Source: Argopecten irradians (Eukaryota; Mollusca; Bivalvia; Pectinida; Pectinidae). Taken from it: a stretch of DNA of 64,000 bases. Shown here in pieces: positions 49,608 to 61,628 of this stretch. The notes beneath the pieces were generated by a model that was not told where the DNA came from, made no database searches, and saw nothing but the letters and a program-made list of their open reading frames with translations. The stretch lies in the NCBI RefSeq assembly GCF_041381155.1, contig NC_091134.1, positions 31,439,540-31,503,539 of the forward strand, written 5' to 3'. The position numbers and the translations under genes were made by a program. Position 1 is the first letter of the stretch. Each line of letters opens with the position of its first letter.

Positions 49608-50511
49608 ACCAAGACTATCAACAACAGTTCCTAGAGGAGTCATATTTACTATTTAGTCAATTATCCCCTAAATTTTAGACCAGCGCTAAATGAAATACAT
49701 GGATACGTTGCTCTTCAAACAGATTGTTAAAGTAATTACGTGCATGGTTTCTGTTTCTCAAAGTTAAACAAATTATGCAAAGATAAACTGCGATCTCCTG
49801 ACAAAATTGACACTGATGCATGAAACAGAAAAACCAATGCTCGAACTGACAAACAAATGACTCACAAACTTGTTAATCTTTGGTATTTTGAATCTATCGC
49901 AAGCAACGTGTGCATTTCAAAGGGCCCTGCCATTTTTCAATCCATACAACAATGATATGAGCATTTTCATCTGTTGCTTATTACATAAATGGAAGGGGCG
50001 CAACTACGTACGGTGATCCATCAGGTGGCTCTGTGCGGAAACTTTACTTTTTGCACAACATATGCCCAGGTTCAGTATCGTAGACTACAGTACCCTTTGC
50101 TAGCGAAGTTGGTTATCATCAGACAATCATCCATTTTCAACATTAGTGCATATATATGCTGATGGTAATTTATAATACATGCACTAGACAGTGTTATGCA
50201 GACATTTAATATGTTTCTGAGTAATTCTGAAAATAGTTATGATAATCCTCAATAGGCCTAGTATGTAATACAGTCGGTGATTTGCAAATTTGTGTAAACT
50301 CAAGGGAATTTAAATAACCTCAAAATATTTACACCAGTTCAACAGAAGACTTTCTTATTCAAATCAGCATTTATTAGCATATTTGCATAAGCCTCATACC
50401 AATTAAACAAGATAATATAAGCACTTCACTGTAGTGGTCAAGACAAGTGGAGCCCTCAGGCCGAAGCTATTCATGTTATCTGATTAAATACAATATGTAT
50501 TGAGATGACCG
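49608..50511. other. upstream region between two divergent starts
   Basis: About 0.9 kb between the saxo4-type start codon (minus) and the candidate exon at 50512 (plus). No TATA box or repeat could be singled out. It is the natural place for a shared promoter. Confidence 0.3.
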
Positions 50512-50562
50512 ATGGCAGCGGATGAGCAAACGATGGAGGACAAGTTCGACCTTTCACACTTG
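50512..50562 (+). CDS. candidate first coding exon, unrecognised protein
   Basis: ATG in a good context ('gaccgatgg') opens MAADEQTMEDKFDLSHL and reaches a donor 'ttg|gtaaac' in phase 0. The acidic, helix-prone text looks protein-like. The next in-phase exon candidate is at 58093, beyond the LINE. Function unknown; the exon is proposed from composition and splice signal only. Confidence 0.3.
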
Positions 50563-52010
50563 GTAAACAGTGGCAGGCGAAGCATGACAACGATATATAA
50601 GTGTTTATTACACATTAAAACAAATACTTACACAAAACTTATCCTTAAACTAAATGCTTACGATGTAAACAAAAGCGAGCGAAATCGGGATACACTGTTC
50701 TTACTCCATTGAGGCTTGGTCGTTGTCAATGCCAACATTAGACAGTGTGCACACTATTTGATGACATCACGGGAAATGTGTATGCAAGGGACATAACTCG
50801 TACAGTACGATTGATTAAATGTACTACATTGTAGCTACAAAGACATACAATTAGTATTACAACAGAATTTTGTATTGTTTTTCAAATGACGGATACCTAC
50901 AAAATAACAGTCATATGGGATCAAGAAAATATAATTGGTGGATCAACTTTGATCATAGCATTTCATGAAAAAAAAACCTTTACGAAATGCAGTTTGTTTT
51001 TAGTTTTCATTTATACACCAAATAGCATTTGCCGAATGCACCAAATAGGATATATTCTCCTTCAAAAGTATGATTTTCAAGTAAATTTAATTATCATAAA
51101 AAACATCATAAACATAAAAAAAAAATCAAAAACAATAAGTGAAATTATGTTTAATTAGACTAGATCTTTCACAAAAACCGCCATAAACATGCAAATGGAC
51201 CATACACCGAAAAATTTTTTTATGAAAAAGCAAATGCTTATGCCAAAATTATACAATTTTGTAGTTTTGATTTTTTAATATGCATGTACTTATACCCAAA
51301 ATGAAGCGCTACCCAAATTGGAACCGGCTTTTGAAAGACTTAAGACTTTTCATTACAAAAAAAAATAAATAAATAAAAATAAAATAAATTAAAAAAACCG
51401 TCCCAAACATGCTAAATAGTAAATTATGTTGCGTTTTTCACGTGCCCTATCTCCATTTGGATATGAAAAAAACTGTCAATGATAATCCAGAAAATGATAC
51501 CGTGGGACAAACCTTAAACGCAGTATGTAAAAATAAGGCATATTATTATTAAATGATGTTTTATGGAATTATGTGTGACTAAAATATTTTTCATTATGTT
51601 TTGATAAGCAAATTTTACTATATAGTTCGGAGAAGTTCCTTTTTGGATACTAGAACCTGCTCAAACACAGAATTGTATCAGACATATGCTTCAAAGTTCT
51701 CTATTTAATAAAGATATGCATTGCTGGAATGTATACAAAACGAAAATAAAGACATGATTGGACGGTATATATTTATAAAATATTCGGAAAAATTCTGATT
51801 CAAACACAACGTGGAAAAACTTTACAATTATCTTCAAAAAGTGTTCCAATTTGGGTAACGTCGGGTATTTCTGATTTCAGATAAATTCATATGTAAAAAC
51901 AGTGAATAAGAGAATATCGGCAGCATGTTGTCTTCCATTAATTTGCAAAAGAGGTCATCAAACGGTCTGAAAATGTAATTTGTGGTAATGCTGACATAAT
52001 ACCGGTTCAA
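50563..52010. other. AT-rich stretch with a decayed exon-like segment
   Basis: At about 51903-51957 'gaataagagaatatcggcag' and 'cttccattaatttgcaaaag' echo the candidate exon at 58093 ('agaataagagaaaaatctac', 'cttccattaatctgtaaagg'). Nothing else could be supported. Confidence 0.35.
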
Positions 52011-52385
52011 AGGGCCACTACCTTTCCGAAACGGCTTTTGATTTTTAAAATAGGAATGTAAAACGAGATCGATAATTTTGTAGAGTCGCAGAAGTTATTA
52101 ACTATACGTTTACTAGCACACTTATCATCACCATCAGAACTGTTTCATTAGAATAAATAAAATGTTAATTTTCATAACGCGGGTCATTTTATGATTCCCG
52201 CCGTCGTCCTACTGCGCCTGACGGCAAAACAGCGAAATTAATCTCCACTGTTATTGTACATTAGACAGGAAGTCTTGCATATGTTTTGTGTTGTAACCTC
52301 ATCTTAAGCCATCGACATATATTTTCTTTTGTTATTAATGTTTTTAAGAAACCTTTAAATTTTGCTCCAGAAAGGTAGCGGGCCT
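52011..52385. mobile_element. 375-bp MITE, TTAA family, second copy
   Basis: It begins 'agggccactacctttccgaa' and ends 'agaaaggtagcgggcct'. The right flank is TTAA (52386-52389) and the left flank TCAA (one change from TTAA). The interior is close to 43822-44221, with a short block missing around the 'ccgtcgtcct' segment. Confidence 0.8.
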
Positions 52386-52884
52386 TTAATGTTTTAAAAG
52401 TAACTTTGATGACATATTACAAAGTTTTGAAACAAAAACTTTCCCGTGAAATATTTCAATATTCTACCTCATTTGTAAAGCATGTTTACTTTTCCAGTCC
52501 AATAACGACGAAAACTTGTAAAGGGGATAGAAGTTAAATTGTATTCAGTGAATGACATATTAGCGGATAAAATTTTTAGTATTCATATTTGTACTTCGCT
52601 TCACTTGATTCATTAGCCAATAAAAGAATAGCCATATGTTGATATAGTATATAAAACAACGGTAATATGGAAATGATAATGAGGAGGGTTTAAATATGAT
52701 ACATGTAAGCAACTCGATTTACTGATGCGTTTTCTGCATAGGGTATTGATTAGGCCTAATACAAGTTTTAACCTTGTTGCCAAATCCCATTTTTTCTTGT
52801 TGGTATTTGAAGCTACTTTTGTAATACTTGTATAGAAAAATAAACGAAATATAAGAAAGTTCATATTAAACAAAATTAGTCGTG
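52386..52884. other. unannotated stretch
   Basis: AT-rich with no supported feature. Confidence 0.4.
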
Positions 52885-53340
52885 CGTTATACCTACGTTA
52901 AATGTATGTATGTTGTACGTTATATCTGCGTCAAATGATGTAGGTTTGTTGTACGTTATATCTGCGTCAAATGATGTATGTAAGTTGTACGATATATTTA
53001 CGTCAAGAAATGCATGTAAGTCGTGCGTTATATATACGTCACTTCAACAATTCAAAGTGATATACAGTACGTATGTTGTACGTTATATCTAAGTCACAAG
53101 TGATATGTATGTTGTACGTTATATCTACGTCAAGAAATGCATGTAAGTCGTGCGTTATATCTACGTCACTTCAACAATTCAAGTGATATACAGTACGTAT
53201 GTTGTACGTTATATGTACGTCAAATGATGTATGTATGTTGCACTTTATATCTATGTCAAGAAATGCATTTATCACAAATCCGCCTTTTATCCAGTGATTT
53301 TTGTTTTCATCAAGGTCAATTGAATATGTATGTTGTACAT
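52885..53340 (+). repeat. degenerate 'ttgtacgttatatctacgtc' array
   Basis: At least eight copies of 'gttgtacgttatatctacgt' with variable spacers ('aaatgatgtatgta', 'aagaaatgcatgta', 'acttcaacaattcaagtgat'). Larger blocks of about 120 bp are also repeated (near 52980 and 53100). It passes directly into the TATG microsatellite. Confidence 0.75.
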
Positions 53341-53343
53341 TAT

Positions 53344-53541
53344 ATCTACGTCATGTATGTATGTATGTATGTATGTATGTATGTATGTATGTATGTATGT
53401 ATGTATGTATGTATGTATGTATGTATGTATGTATGTATGTATGTATGTATGTATGTATGTATGTATGTATGTATGTATGTATGTATGTATGTATGTATGT
53501 ATGTATGTATGTATGTATGTATGTATGTATGTATGTATGTA
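53344..53541 (+). repeat. (TATG)n microsatellite, about 49 units
   Basis: Essentially pure tandem 'tatg' for about 200 bases, giving MYVC-type open frames. It abuts the 5' end of the LINE. Confidence 0.95.
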
Positions 53542-53986
53542 TTCTATATATTACATATATATATATTCCTCGTTGCCCCTACACTACAAAAAGTTATTTT
53601 ACCCCTCTTATTTCTAGTTACCAAGCATTATATTACTATACCCTGAGCGTTCCCCTCCTCCATATACTAAGTATGTTATCGTGCACTTTCTGTCCTCCGG
53701 ATCCCTCTTTCATTCTTATTAAACTCCAAATGTTTTCTATTCTTGTTTTCTCTGTTTCCTCCTCTGCTAGGAATCATCTTTCCCCCACCCCTTTCTTCCA
53801 ATCTTACATTTTTTTCTATCCTCCCCCCTCCCCCCTTCCTTTAGATTTACTGAATGTTTTTATAGTTCCTTCTCCCCTTACCCAACCCCACCCCTTGTTG
53901 CTCAACATGTATCTGACTTCATCTTTACATCAAGACACCTATTCTGGCACTTCATTTTTTCTTCTCTTTAACCCCGGGATTACATA

Positions 53987-56900
53987 ATGCCAATTAATGT
54001 ATCTCTCTACCGTGCTAGGATTGGTGTCTTCAACAACTGTGTACAGACGGCAAAATTTATCTCTCTCGTGAACGTTCGCGACATGCTGTGTATCAAACTA
54101 TTACTATTTCTAGTTTATCCCTTCATATTTTACACTTGTATAAGTGTTGCATCTCTCTATAAATGTAGTCGAAGATATTCCCTCTTCTGGTTTGCTTATT
54201 TCATAACAGATACTGTCAGTCTTATCTCGATATATTATGCATTTATCACCTTGAGAATATCCGGTGATATTGAATTAAATCCAGGTCCCTTATCTACTAG
54301 TTCATTGAGCTCGTCTCTGTCCTCTAATCCAAGTACCCAGTTCTGCACCGACAGGTATTCCTTTGTTCATCTGAACGTTCAAAGTATCAAACATAAGCTC
54401 GATGTCCTGTATACTGAGCTCAATACTTTTTCTATATTATCATTTACCGAAACTTGGTTAAGTGACGATGACATCTCTTCCAACTTAAATTTACACGGTT
54501 ACTCAGACCCTTTCTACCACTGTAGGCCCGATCGAGTGGGTGGTGGAATATCTGTCTATGTGAAAGTAAATATATCTGCTAAACGTAGGCGTGATCTGGA
54601 GCTGCCTACTGTTGAAAGTGTTTTGGCTTGAACTTGTTTTGGATGGAGAGAAATACCTATATGGTACATTCTATAGACCTCCTAACTCCCCTGTAATCAT
54701 TTGGTCCCATATCTCACAGTCTATTGAAAATGCGTTTAATACTGGTATATCTAAAATTGTAATAACAGTCGACCTCAATGCTAATTTGTTAGTCGATCGT
54801 CAATCATCTTACTTGCGTGATATACTTTTTTCGTTTAATTTAACACAACTAGTAGAAGACCCAACATTCTATACGGAGGCTTCTACATCTCTACTTGATA
54901 TAGTTTGTACTAATGACGCTAATATAATAAGTAAATGTACTGTTGGCGAAAGTTTTCTCGACCAGCCGTTAAGATACCATTGCCCAACGTATTGTTCCTT
55001 TAATATTGTTAAGCCAGAGCAGCACACATTTAAACGTAACATATGGCTTTTTGACCATGGTAACTATCCATTATTTAGGGAGAAACTGAGTGCAGTTAAT
55101 TGGGGAAATTTTATTGATGTCGATGACATTAATTTCTCGGTAGAACATTTCATAGGTCCTTTACTAGCCATTGCTAAATCTTGTATTCCTAATAAAACTG
55201 TAACAGTCAGATCTGACGACCCTCCCTGGATGTCTAATGATATACGTAGACTTATTCGCAAACGGAAACGCACTCATAAGAGAGCTAAACGTACCATGAA
55301 CAACACTCATTGGTTAGCATTCCGCCAGATTCGAAATAAATGTGTAAATACTATAAAGAAGGCTAAAATTCAGTATATTGATAACTTATGTGGAAAAATA
55401 AAAAGACCCTCGAATCTTAGTGCAAAAGATTGGTGGAAAACTGTTAATCTTTTATTACCAAACTCTGGCAAATTCTGTATACCTCCACTGACCATTAATG
55501 ACACTGTAGTCACAGATGACTTTCTGAAAGCTAATTTGTTTAATGACTTTTTCTGTTCCCAATCACAGATTGATGAAACTAATGCTAACCTCCCAACTAT
55601 TAATAACGAAACTAACGCTATTTTGTCCACTATAAATATAACAGCTGCTGACGTTAAAGACGCTATACTATCTCTTGACTGTTCCAAAGCTATTGGTCCA
55701 GACCTTGTGAATCCTCGCTTACTTAAAGAAGCAGTAGATGTTTTATGTATCCCATTAAGTTCTCTATTTAATAAATCTCTTAATTCAAGTGTATTTCCTT
55801 GTGACTGGAAAGCTGCGAATGTTACTCCAGTACATAAAAAAGATAGCAAGTCTATTTTGACTAATTATAGACCAATTTCTTTGTTGTCCATTGTAGGTAA
55901 ATTGATGGAAAGGTGTGTTTTCAAACACGTATATAATTTCTTATTTACCCATTCCCTTCTGTCACCCTATCAGTCAGGGTTTAAACACGGCGACTCACCG
56001 ACCTACCAGCTTCTTTCAATCATTTATGACATATACTCTTCTTTAGATAAAGGTAAAGAAATACGATTGGTCTTTTGCGACATTAGCAAGGCCTTTGATC
56101 GTGTTTGGCACAAGGGTCTTCTCTGTAAACTATCTAGTTTTGGAATCCGGGGTTCTCTGCTTTTATGGTTTGAGGATTATCTTCGTAACCGAAAGCAAAG
56201 AGTTGTAATTAATGGTAAAAAATCTGATTGGTCAGAAGTCAAGGCAGGTGTTCCACAAGGTTCTATACTTGGCCCACTTTTATTCTTAATCTTCATTAAT
56301 GACATTGTAAAAAATATCAACTCTATTATCAAGCTTTTTGCTGATGATACCTCTTTGTATGTTATTATTGATTCTCCCAGGATAAGCGCAGAAATTTTGA
56401 ACACTGATCTAAATAAGATCCACGAGTGGTCACAGAAGTGGTTGGTCAACTTCAATCCCGGTAAAACTGAAACTTTACTAATAAGTAGAAAAATTCCGAA
56501 TCCCATTCATCCCCCCTTGACTATGAATAACACTATCATTACTGAAGTCAAAACACATAAGCACCTAGGTGTATTTCTATCGAGTAATGGGGATTGGAAA
56601 GACCATATCAACTATTTAATAACTAAAACGTCACCTAAAATAAATATCTTGCGGTCATTTAAATTTACATTAGACCGTTTTTGTCTACAAACATTATATT
56701 TTACCCTATTCTCGAATATAGTGATATTGTCTGGGATTGTCTTACAAAGGCTCAATCCGACCTTTTGGAAGACATACAGTTGGAAGCAGCACGTATTGTT
56801 ACTGGTGCCACTAAGCTGACAAGTAGAGTAAAACTTTATACCGAAACTGGCTGGCTTCCCCTCCAGCGAAGACGCGAACAACATAAAATAATCCAGTTTC

Positions 56901-57478
56901 ACAAAATGGTCCATGGACTGGTCCCTCAATTCCTTCATGATATACTTCCTCCGCGAAACAGTAGAATACATGACCACAATACTCGTGTTTGTAATAACTT
57001 CCGTCCTATTGCCTGTCGCTCCAGTTTATATCAGAAATCTTTTTTGCCTTCCGTAATCAGCCTTTGGAACTCCCTACCCGAATTGATAAAACGAGACCCT
57101 TCTATATCTAGACTAAAAGGACATCTAAACGAATCCAATATTAAAATTCCCTCTTTCTATTATTGTGGTAGCAGAATTGGCCAAATCCATCATGCTAGAC
57201 TAAGGATGGAGTGCAGCTCTCTTAATTTCTACCTGTTCCGCAGAAATCTTGTAAACAGTCCTTCATGTCCATGCAATGATGGAGATGAAACGAATGAACA
57301 TTTCTTATTACACTGTCGCCTCTTCTCTCAACTTCGTACACGTGCTTATAATGAAATAACATGTCCAATTTCAACTCAAATATTGTTGTTCGGAAATGAT
57401 GAATTGTCATATAATGAAAATGTCCGAATATTCACGTGTGTTCAAAGTTTTATAATAAGCACTAAGAGATTTAACTAA
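53987..57478 (+). pseudogene. LINE polyprotein: 2A leader, AP endonuclease, reverse transcriptase
   Basis: Three open blocks carry one protein: 53987-54631, 54591-56819 and 56681-57478, so the frame changes twice (near 54615 and near 56705). Order: a hydrophobic N-terminal leader (residues ~34-85) ending in a 2A motif; AP endonuclease with SFTETWL, GGGISVYV, GTFYRPPNSP, VDLNAN and SLLDIVCTND; reverse transcriptase with NYRPISLLS, SPYQSGFK, FCDISKAFDRVWH, GVPQGSILGP, and the catalytic FADD at about 56338; then PILEYSDIVWD and a C-terminal CPCNDGDETNEHFLLHC zinc-type motif. Both frame changes lie in or near short T-rich runs, so either mutation or base-calling error is possible. Except for those it looks young. 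Clade assignment within Jockey/CR1 is uncertain. Confidence 0.85.
54260..54289 (+). other. 2A ribosome-skipping motif (SGDIELNPGP)
   Basis: Residues ~92-101 of the LINE frame match the D-[VI]-E-x-N-P-G-P consensus exactly. In known 2A peptides the ribosome omits the bond between the final G and P, releasing the upstream part. Here that would release a hydrophobic leader of about 100 residues from the endonuclease-reverse transcriptase. 2A-like motifs at this position are known from some animal non-LTR elements. Confidence 0.8.
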
Positions 57479-57885
57479 ATTTCCATTTACTGTAACATGT
57501 AGTTTTATGTATGCTATTTCATATTCTTTGTCCCATTTGCACAGCTTTCCGCATCCTGTACAGATCCTTTCATAACTTTTACTTTTAATTAATTATGAAT
57601 TATTTCACTTGCATGTTGGGCAACAACCTCTCCCCCCCCCCCCCCCCCCCCACCCCACCCCTTCCTCCCCATTCCCGAATTATAATTATCCAGTTATTTA
57701 TTGTTTCAATTATGTGAAAATATATCAAATATTCCACACATCATCATGCCTCGTCCATAATCTAATGCTTTTTCTATTTCTGGAGACGGATTTATATAAG
57801 TTGTAAAACTTGTTTCCGAATCCAAACCTTAGAATTGTAATTGCTGTATGTCTCTCAAAGAAAACGAAATAAAGTTTATATCAAA

Positions 57886-58092
57886 CAAAATTAGGCATAA
57901 CAATAAAAAGAGCACAAATCGAAAGCGTGACAAATATGATACTGACTATATCCAAACAGAAGGGCGATAACTCGTCCGTATCTGACGATAGGAGACCGAC
58001 TATTGCTGCTACATATGTATTTCATTGCGAATTGAAAATAAAAACCTAATAATGATAAAACATTAAATATATACTATTTGACATTGTCGCAG
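57886..58092. other. spacer after LINE
   Basis: AT-rich, probably intron; ends at the acceptor 'cattgtcgcag'. Confidence 0.3.
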
Positions 58093-58353
58093 CATCAAAG
58101 GCTCCTTGAAAAGCAGAGAATAAGAGAAAAATCTACAGAATGTCGTCTTCCATTAATCTGTAAAGGAGCTGGATGTATACCCAAAAAGAGTATTTGTTGG
58201 CCTCACATCAAAATCACTGTGATAGAGACCGCAGAACCAAATGATTTCGCTATATACGATATATTAACGTTTGCCACTGTCCAGGTTAAATGGAGTTTTC
58301 AAGTCTGGTCACCTGTCACTAATTTTGAAGAATGGCATCTGGCATACCTGTGA
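58093..58353 (+). CDS. candidate last exon of the 50512 gene, unrecognised protein
   Basis: Acceptor AG at 58091-58092 in phase 0, matching the donor at 50562. It reads HQRLLEKQRIREKSTECRLP, LICKGAGCIPKKS and on to a stop; 'aataaa' signals lie just after it (58355-58372). The first 60 residues look like a real helical protein; the last 25 may be intron read-through because a 'cag|gttaaa' donor-like site occurs near 58290. I do not recognise the family. Confidence 0.35.
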   Translation, partial: HQRLLEKQRIREKSTECRLPLICKGAGCIPKKSICWPHIKITVIETAEPNDFAIYDILTFATVQVKWSFQVWSPVTNFEEWHLAYL

Positions 58354-59264
58354 ATAAAAATAAATAAAGATCTACCATCTTGCTAAACTTTTATGTGGGG
58401 GGTTCCATCTTATGTTGAATTCCGCACCAAAAATTGACCAAAATATTCATGAAATTCCAATATTGATTACCTCCCCCTGTCAGACACACACTTGACAGGA
58501 TTTTAAAATTTCTTTACATATTTTACATCTACATGTATTGCCCAACCCACACATTAAACATTTGAAACTGATGCGCCCTGAATACCCAATCAGCAGGCTC
58601 CGAAACATTCACCTCTCTATGAAATCTGAAATCTATTTTTGGTTTGATTCTGCGGTCCCTAAAGTCACCACTCAAATAAATATAAGGATATATTACACTT
58701 TCCCATTTACAAGTATTTTTATCTAAATATGACTTAGTCATTTTTGAAATTCCTCTGTGATGCAGCTGATGGTGCTTGATGTTTGAAGCCTTCGGTGTCT
58801 CTCTTTGTTCTTTCCTGCAATATTATCTTGCAGTGTTTTTCTACATTGATGTATCAAAATAGTATACATGTATCTACCTATCCCTGGAATGGAAAACAAA
58901 ATAACGACAGCAGTTGTATTTTAAGTTCTAATGAGTATGTTTCTATTTTGTTTGTACATTTACTTTAAACGATTGTATATACAATTGTAAATCAGACTAT
59001 CACTAATTCCATAATTGTATCATTTATGGTAATAATGCCGTATATGTAACAGCCAATGTGAACATAAAGTGGACTGATTGTATCGCCATTTGGTCAATAA
59101 AATATTTGGAAATAAAAAAAAAACAGCAACAGTATTGTTAAATTGGTTAGTATAATGCATATTTTTAGAGTACGCATTCTCCGTAAAATTATAAACATTG
59201 AATAAAACGTTTTAGCTAAATAAATATGATTGATCTATGGACTATGTAGGAAGCCTATAAAATC
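58354..59264. other. unannotated stretch
   Basis: Short open frames on both strands at 58529-58741 have no recognisable domain. No array or inverted repeat stood out. Confidence 0.4.
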
Positions 59265-61160
59265 CATTATTCTTAACATGCTCCTTAATAACGAGCTATT
59301 AACCATTTCTATCGAAGCAGCTAAATTATTTTTATTATATTCCCTTATTCCTTAACGAGCTACATTGTATGATCCATTTCTATTGAAGCAGATAAATTAT
59401 TCTTACCAAATTCCATAATAATGATATATGATCCACCATATTCCTTAATAATGAGATGTGATACAGCATTCATGCCCAGTGGGCACACAACATCCGGAGG
59501 ACGTTTTTATTAGGTCCGATCGCAACGTTGCATTTAGGTTTCAAAAAGGTTGCAAATGAAAGTTTGGGGAACGTTTTTTGACAACGTCCGCCGAATGTTT
59601 TCATATAATGTTTTCACAACGTTTGTATGTTACGTTGTTTATTTTCATTATTCTAGTATTTTGAAATACAATAACAACAAAATATAGTGTTTATATAATA
59701 TTTTAATGTCTTCTGCTCATCCTGCATGAATTAGATGCAACAACTTCCACCTAGACTGTTTGTGTATGAGCCATTTCACGTACTTCCGTGTGTACTTATG
59801 TAAGCATTATCATCTGTAAAAGAAAAACAGAATAAAACATTAAACATCTATATAATGATTTAGACGATATATTTTTCATGTGCCGGTACGTTATTACATA
59901 AATAAAAACACAAATAGGATACAGGCACATCAGGGAATTTGTATAAGTTAATGTATGTATACATACTCAAAATACTGACTACACACATAGATAAAATAAC
60001 TTACCGCGATATAATATAATAAACACATTCTTTTAAAAACAAGTTTGTATACGAATCAACAAAGACTTACCTTGAAATATCTGTCGATATCTGGAAGTTA
60101 TATATCCTGTTTGGATGCTGTCGAGGCTAAGAAATGTTATCCGTGTGAAGCACGTGTGTACACAAAGTTTGAATGAACAAAGAACCGGGAGTGAAAATAA
60201 CCGCGCAAACACCAAACAAATCTTTACGAGTTTCCACTCCTAGTTTCTGTAGTGTGCGGGGAAAATATGTAAAATGTCATATAAATAAAATCACAATTTA
60301 TTGGTATAAAAAGACGCTTTATTCTAATGATTTTAATTTTTTGTTTTAAATAGTTAATACCGACCCCTAGCGGATAAACTTTAAAATGAAAGGGAGGTAA
60401 CACAACTCTTTTATCATAACTCGGTAGTTTACATATTTGACGTAATAATCGGTATGTAAACTTGGTATTTATAATTATACTTTTTGTTTTGTTTTCATCT
60501 ATTCAATTAATACCTATTGTATCTGTAATTAAAAAATAGAACTATTTAAAAGTACAAAAAATGATAAATTATTTTTTTTATTAGTTAATATTTATTGAAA
60601 AAAATATAAGGCCTACTTGTATGTATCACTATTTGAATAGATTCATTCGCTTCCTTTAAAAGTTGTTTCCAACAATAATACTTTTTGAAATATATTAAAT
60701 TATTGTCAAAGTTTTTTTCCTAACCATATAAAAACATTCTAAGGACGTCAAGTGCTAATGTCGTGAGGACGTTTGGAGAAAAACGTTCTCACAACATTGT
60801 CAGAATGTCCCCGACGTCGCAACCTAAATAAAACGTTGCCAAAATGTTGTCCGGACGTTATGTGCCCACTGGGATGTATTCCGTAATAATGAAATATTAT
60901 CCACTATATTCCTTAATAACGAGCTATTATCCATTTCTATTGAAGCAGCTAAATTACTCTTACCATATTCCTTAATAACGAGCTGTGATCCACCAAATTC
61001 CTTAATAACAGGATATGATCCACCATATTTTTTAATAACGAGCTATGATCCACCATATTCCTTAATAACGAGATATGATCCACCATATTATTTAATAACG
61101 AGATATGATCCACCATATTCCTTAATGACGAGCTATGATCCACCATATTCCTTGATAACG
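59265..61160. repeat. 30-bp minisatellite split by an insertion
   Basis: Units of 'attccttaataacgagctat' plus 'gatccaccat' run from about 59265 to 59474 and resume at 60874-61160, with cleaner copies on the right. The two halves also share 'ccatttctattgaagcag' blocks. The 10-residue minus-strand repeat MVDHSSLLRN is a by-product of the 30-bp period. Confidence 0.85.
59475..60873. mobile_element. 1.4-kb terminal-inverted-repeat DNA element
   Basis: The left end CCCAGTGGGCACACAACATC and the right end GACGTTATGTGCCCACTGGG are inverted repeats, each followed inward by G/C-T-rich sequence with many 'aacgtt' and 'gacgtt' words. ATG occurs directly on both sides (59472-59474 and 60874-60876), a possible 3-bp duplication. 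No transposase is recognisable. The superfamily is uncertain; a 3-bp duplication would suit Harbinger-type elements. Confidence 0.75.
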
Positions 61161-61574
61161 TCATCCATACACCGACTTGATGAGGCTTACAGCTAGCACT
61201 CCTGGTTTTGGATGTAGTGTTCTGGAGAGAAAGCTCCACTATACTGACAGATTAGGTTCTACTAGCGTTTAAGTATTGTAATATCCATTTACTGTATGCT
61301 GACGTTGCTGAAACAACACAGGTAGCCATCGATGTTGCATATAGATTATTTAACCACATTATGACCTGTGGCACCTTCAATAACGGTCAATTTAAGTCAA
61401 GGTCGTCTAAATATTTTGACAAAATATTGGTTCTGCTTCAATTAACAATCACAATATTTGTCTTACATTAGAACGCAGAAGTGTCGGGGATCACACAACA
61501 TCATTATGTCTGTATCACGCCATATCGTCCTGACTGGGCTAAACGAGTTAATGGTTTGTTCAAAATGTTTCTAT

Positions 61575-61628
61575 ACAGTCGAAACTCGTTATCTCAAAAT
61601 CGTTTGAGTCGAAATTCCGGTTGAGTCG
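61575..61628. mobile_element. solo pogo/Tigger-like terminal repeat
   Basis: 'cagtcgaaactcgttatctc' followed by 'gagtcgaaattccggttgag' resembles the end of pogo-type Tc1/mariner elements. The partner end was not found. Confidence 0.4.

Larger units (their letters stand above)
53545..57885 (+). mobile_element. near-complete LINE of the Jockey/CR1 group
   Basis: About 4.3 kb: a pyrimidine-rich 5' leader (from 'cctcgttgcccctacac', ~53567), a coding region 53987-57478, and a 3' UTR with a poly-C run (57633-57651) and 'aataaa' before the end near 57885. It encodes an AP-type endonuclease and a reverse transcriptase, as in target-primed non-LTR elements. It lies between the candidate exons at 50512 and 58093. 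Relic copies of similar elements are at 5493, 7308, 20085 and 33890. Confidence 0.9.

Noticed and set aside
53137-53646. 169- and 228-codon open frames rich in MYVC
   Set aside because: They are translations of the TATG microsatellite and the LINE leader.
60949-61239. 96-codon frame with MVDHSSLLRN repeats
   Set aside because: It results from the 30-bp minisatellite; the opposite strand and flanks show no gene signals.
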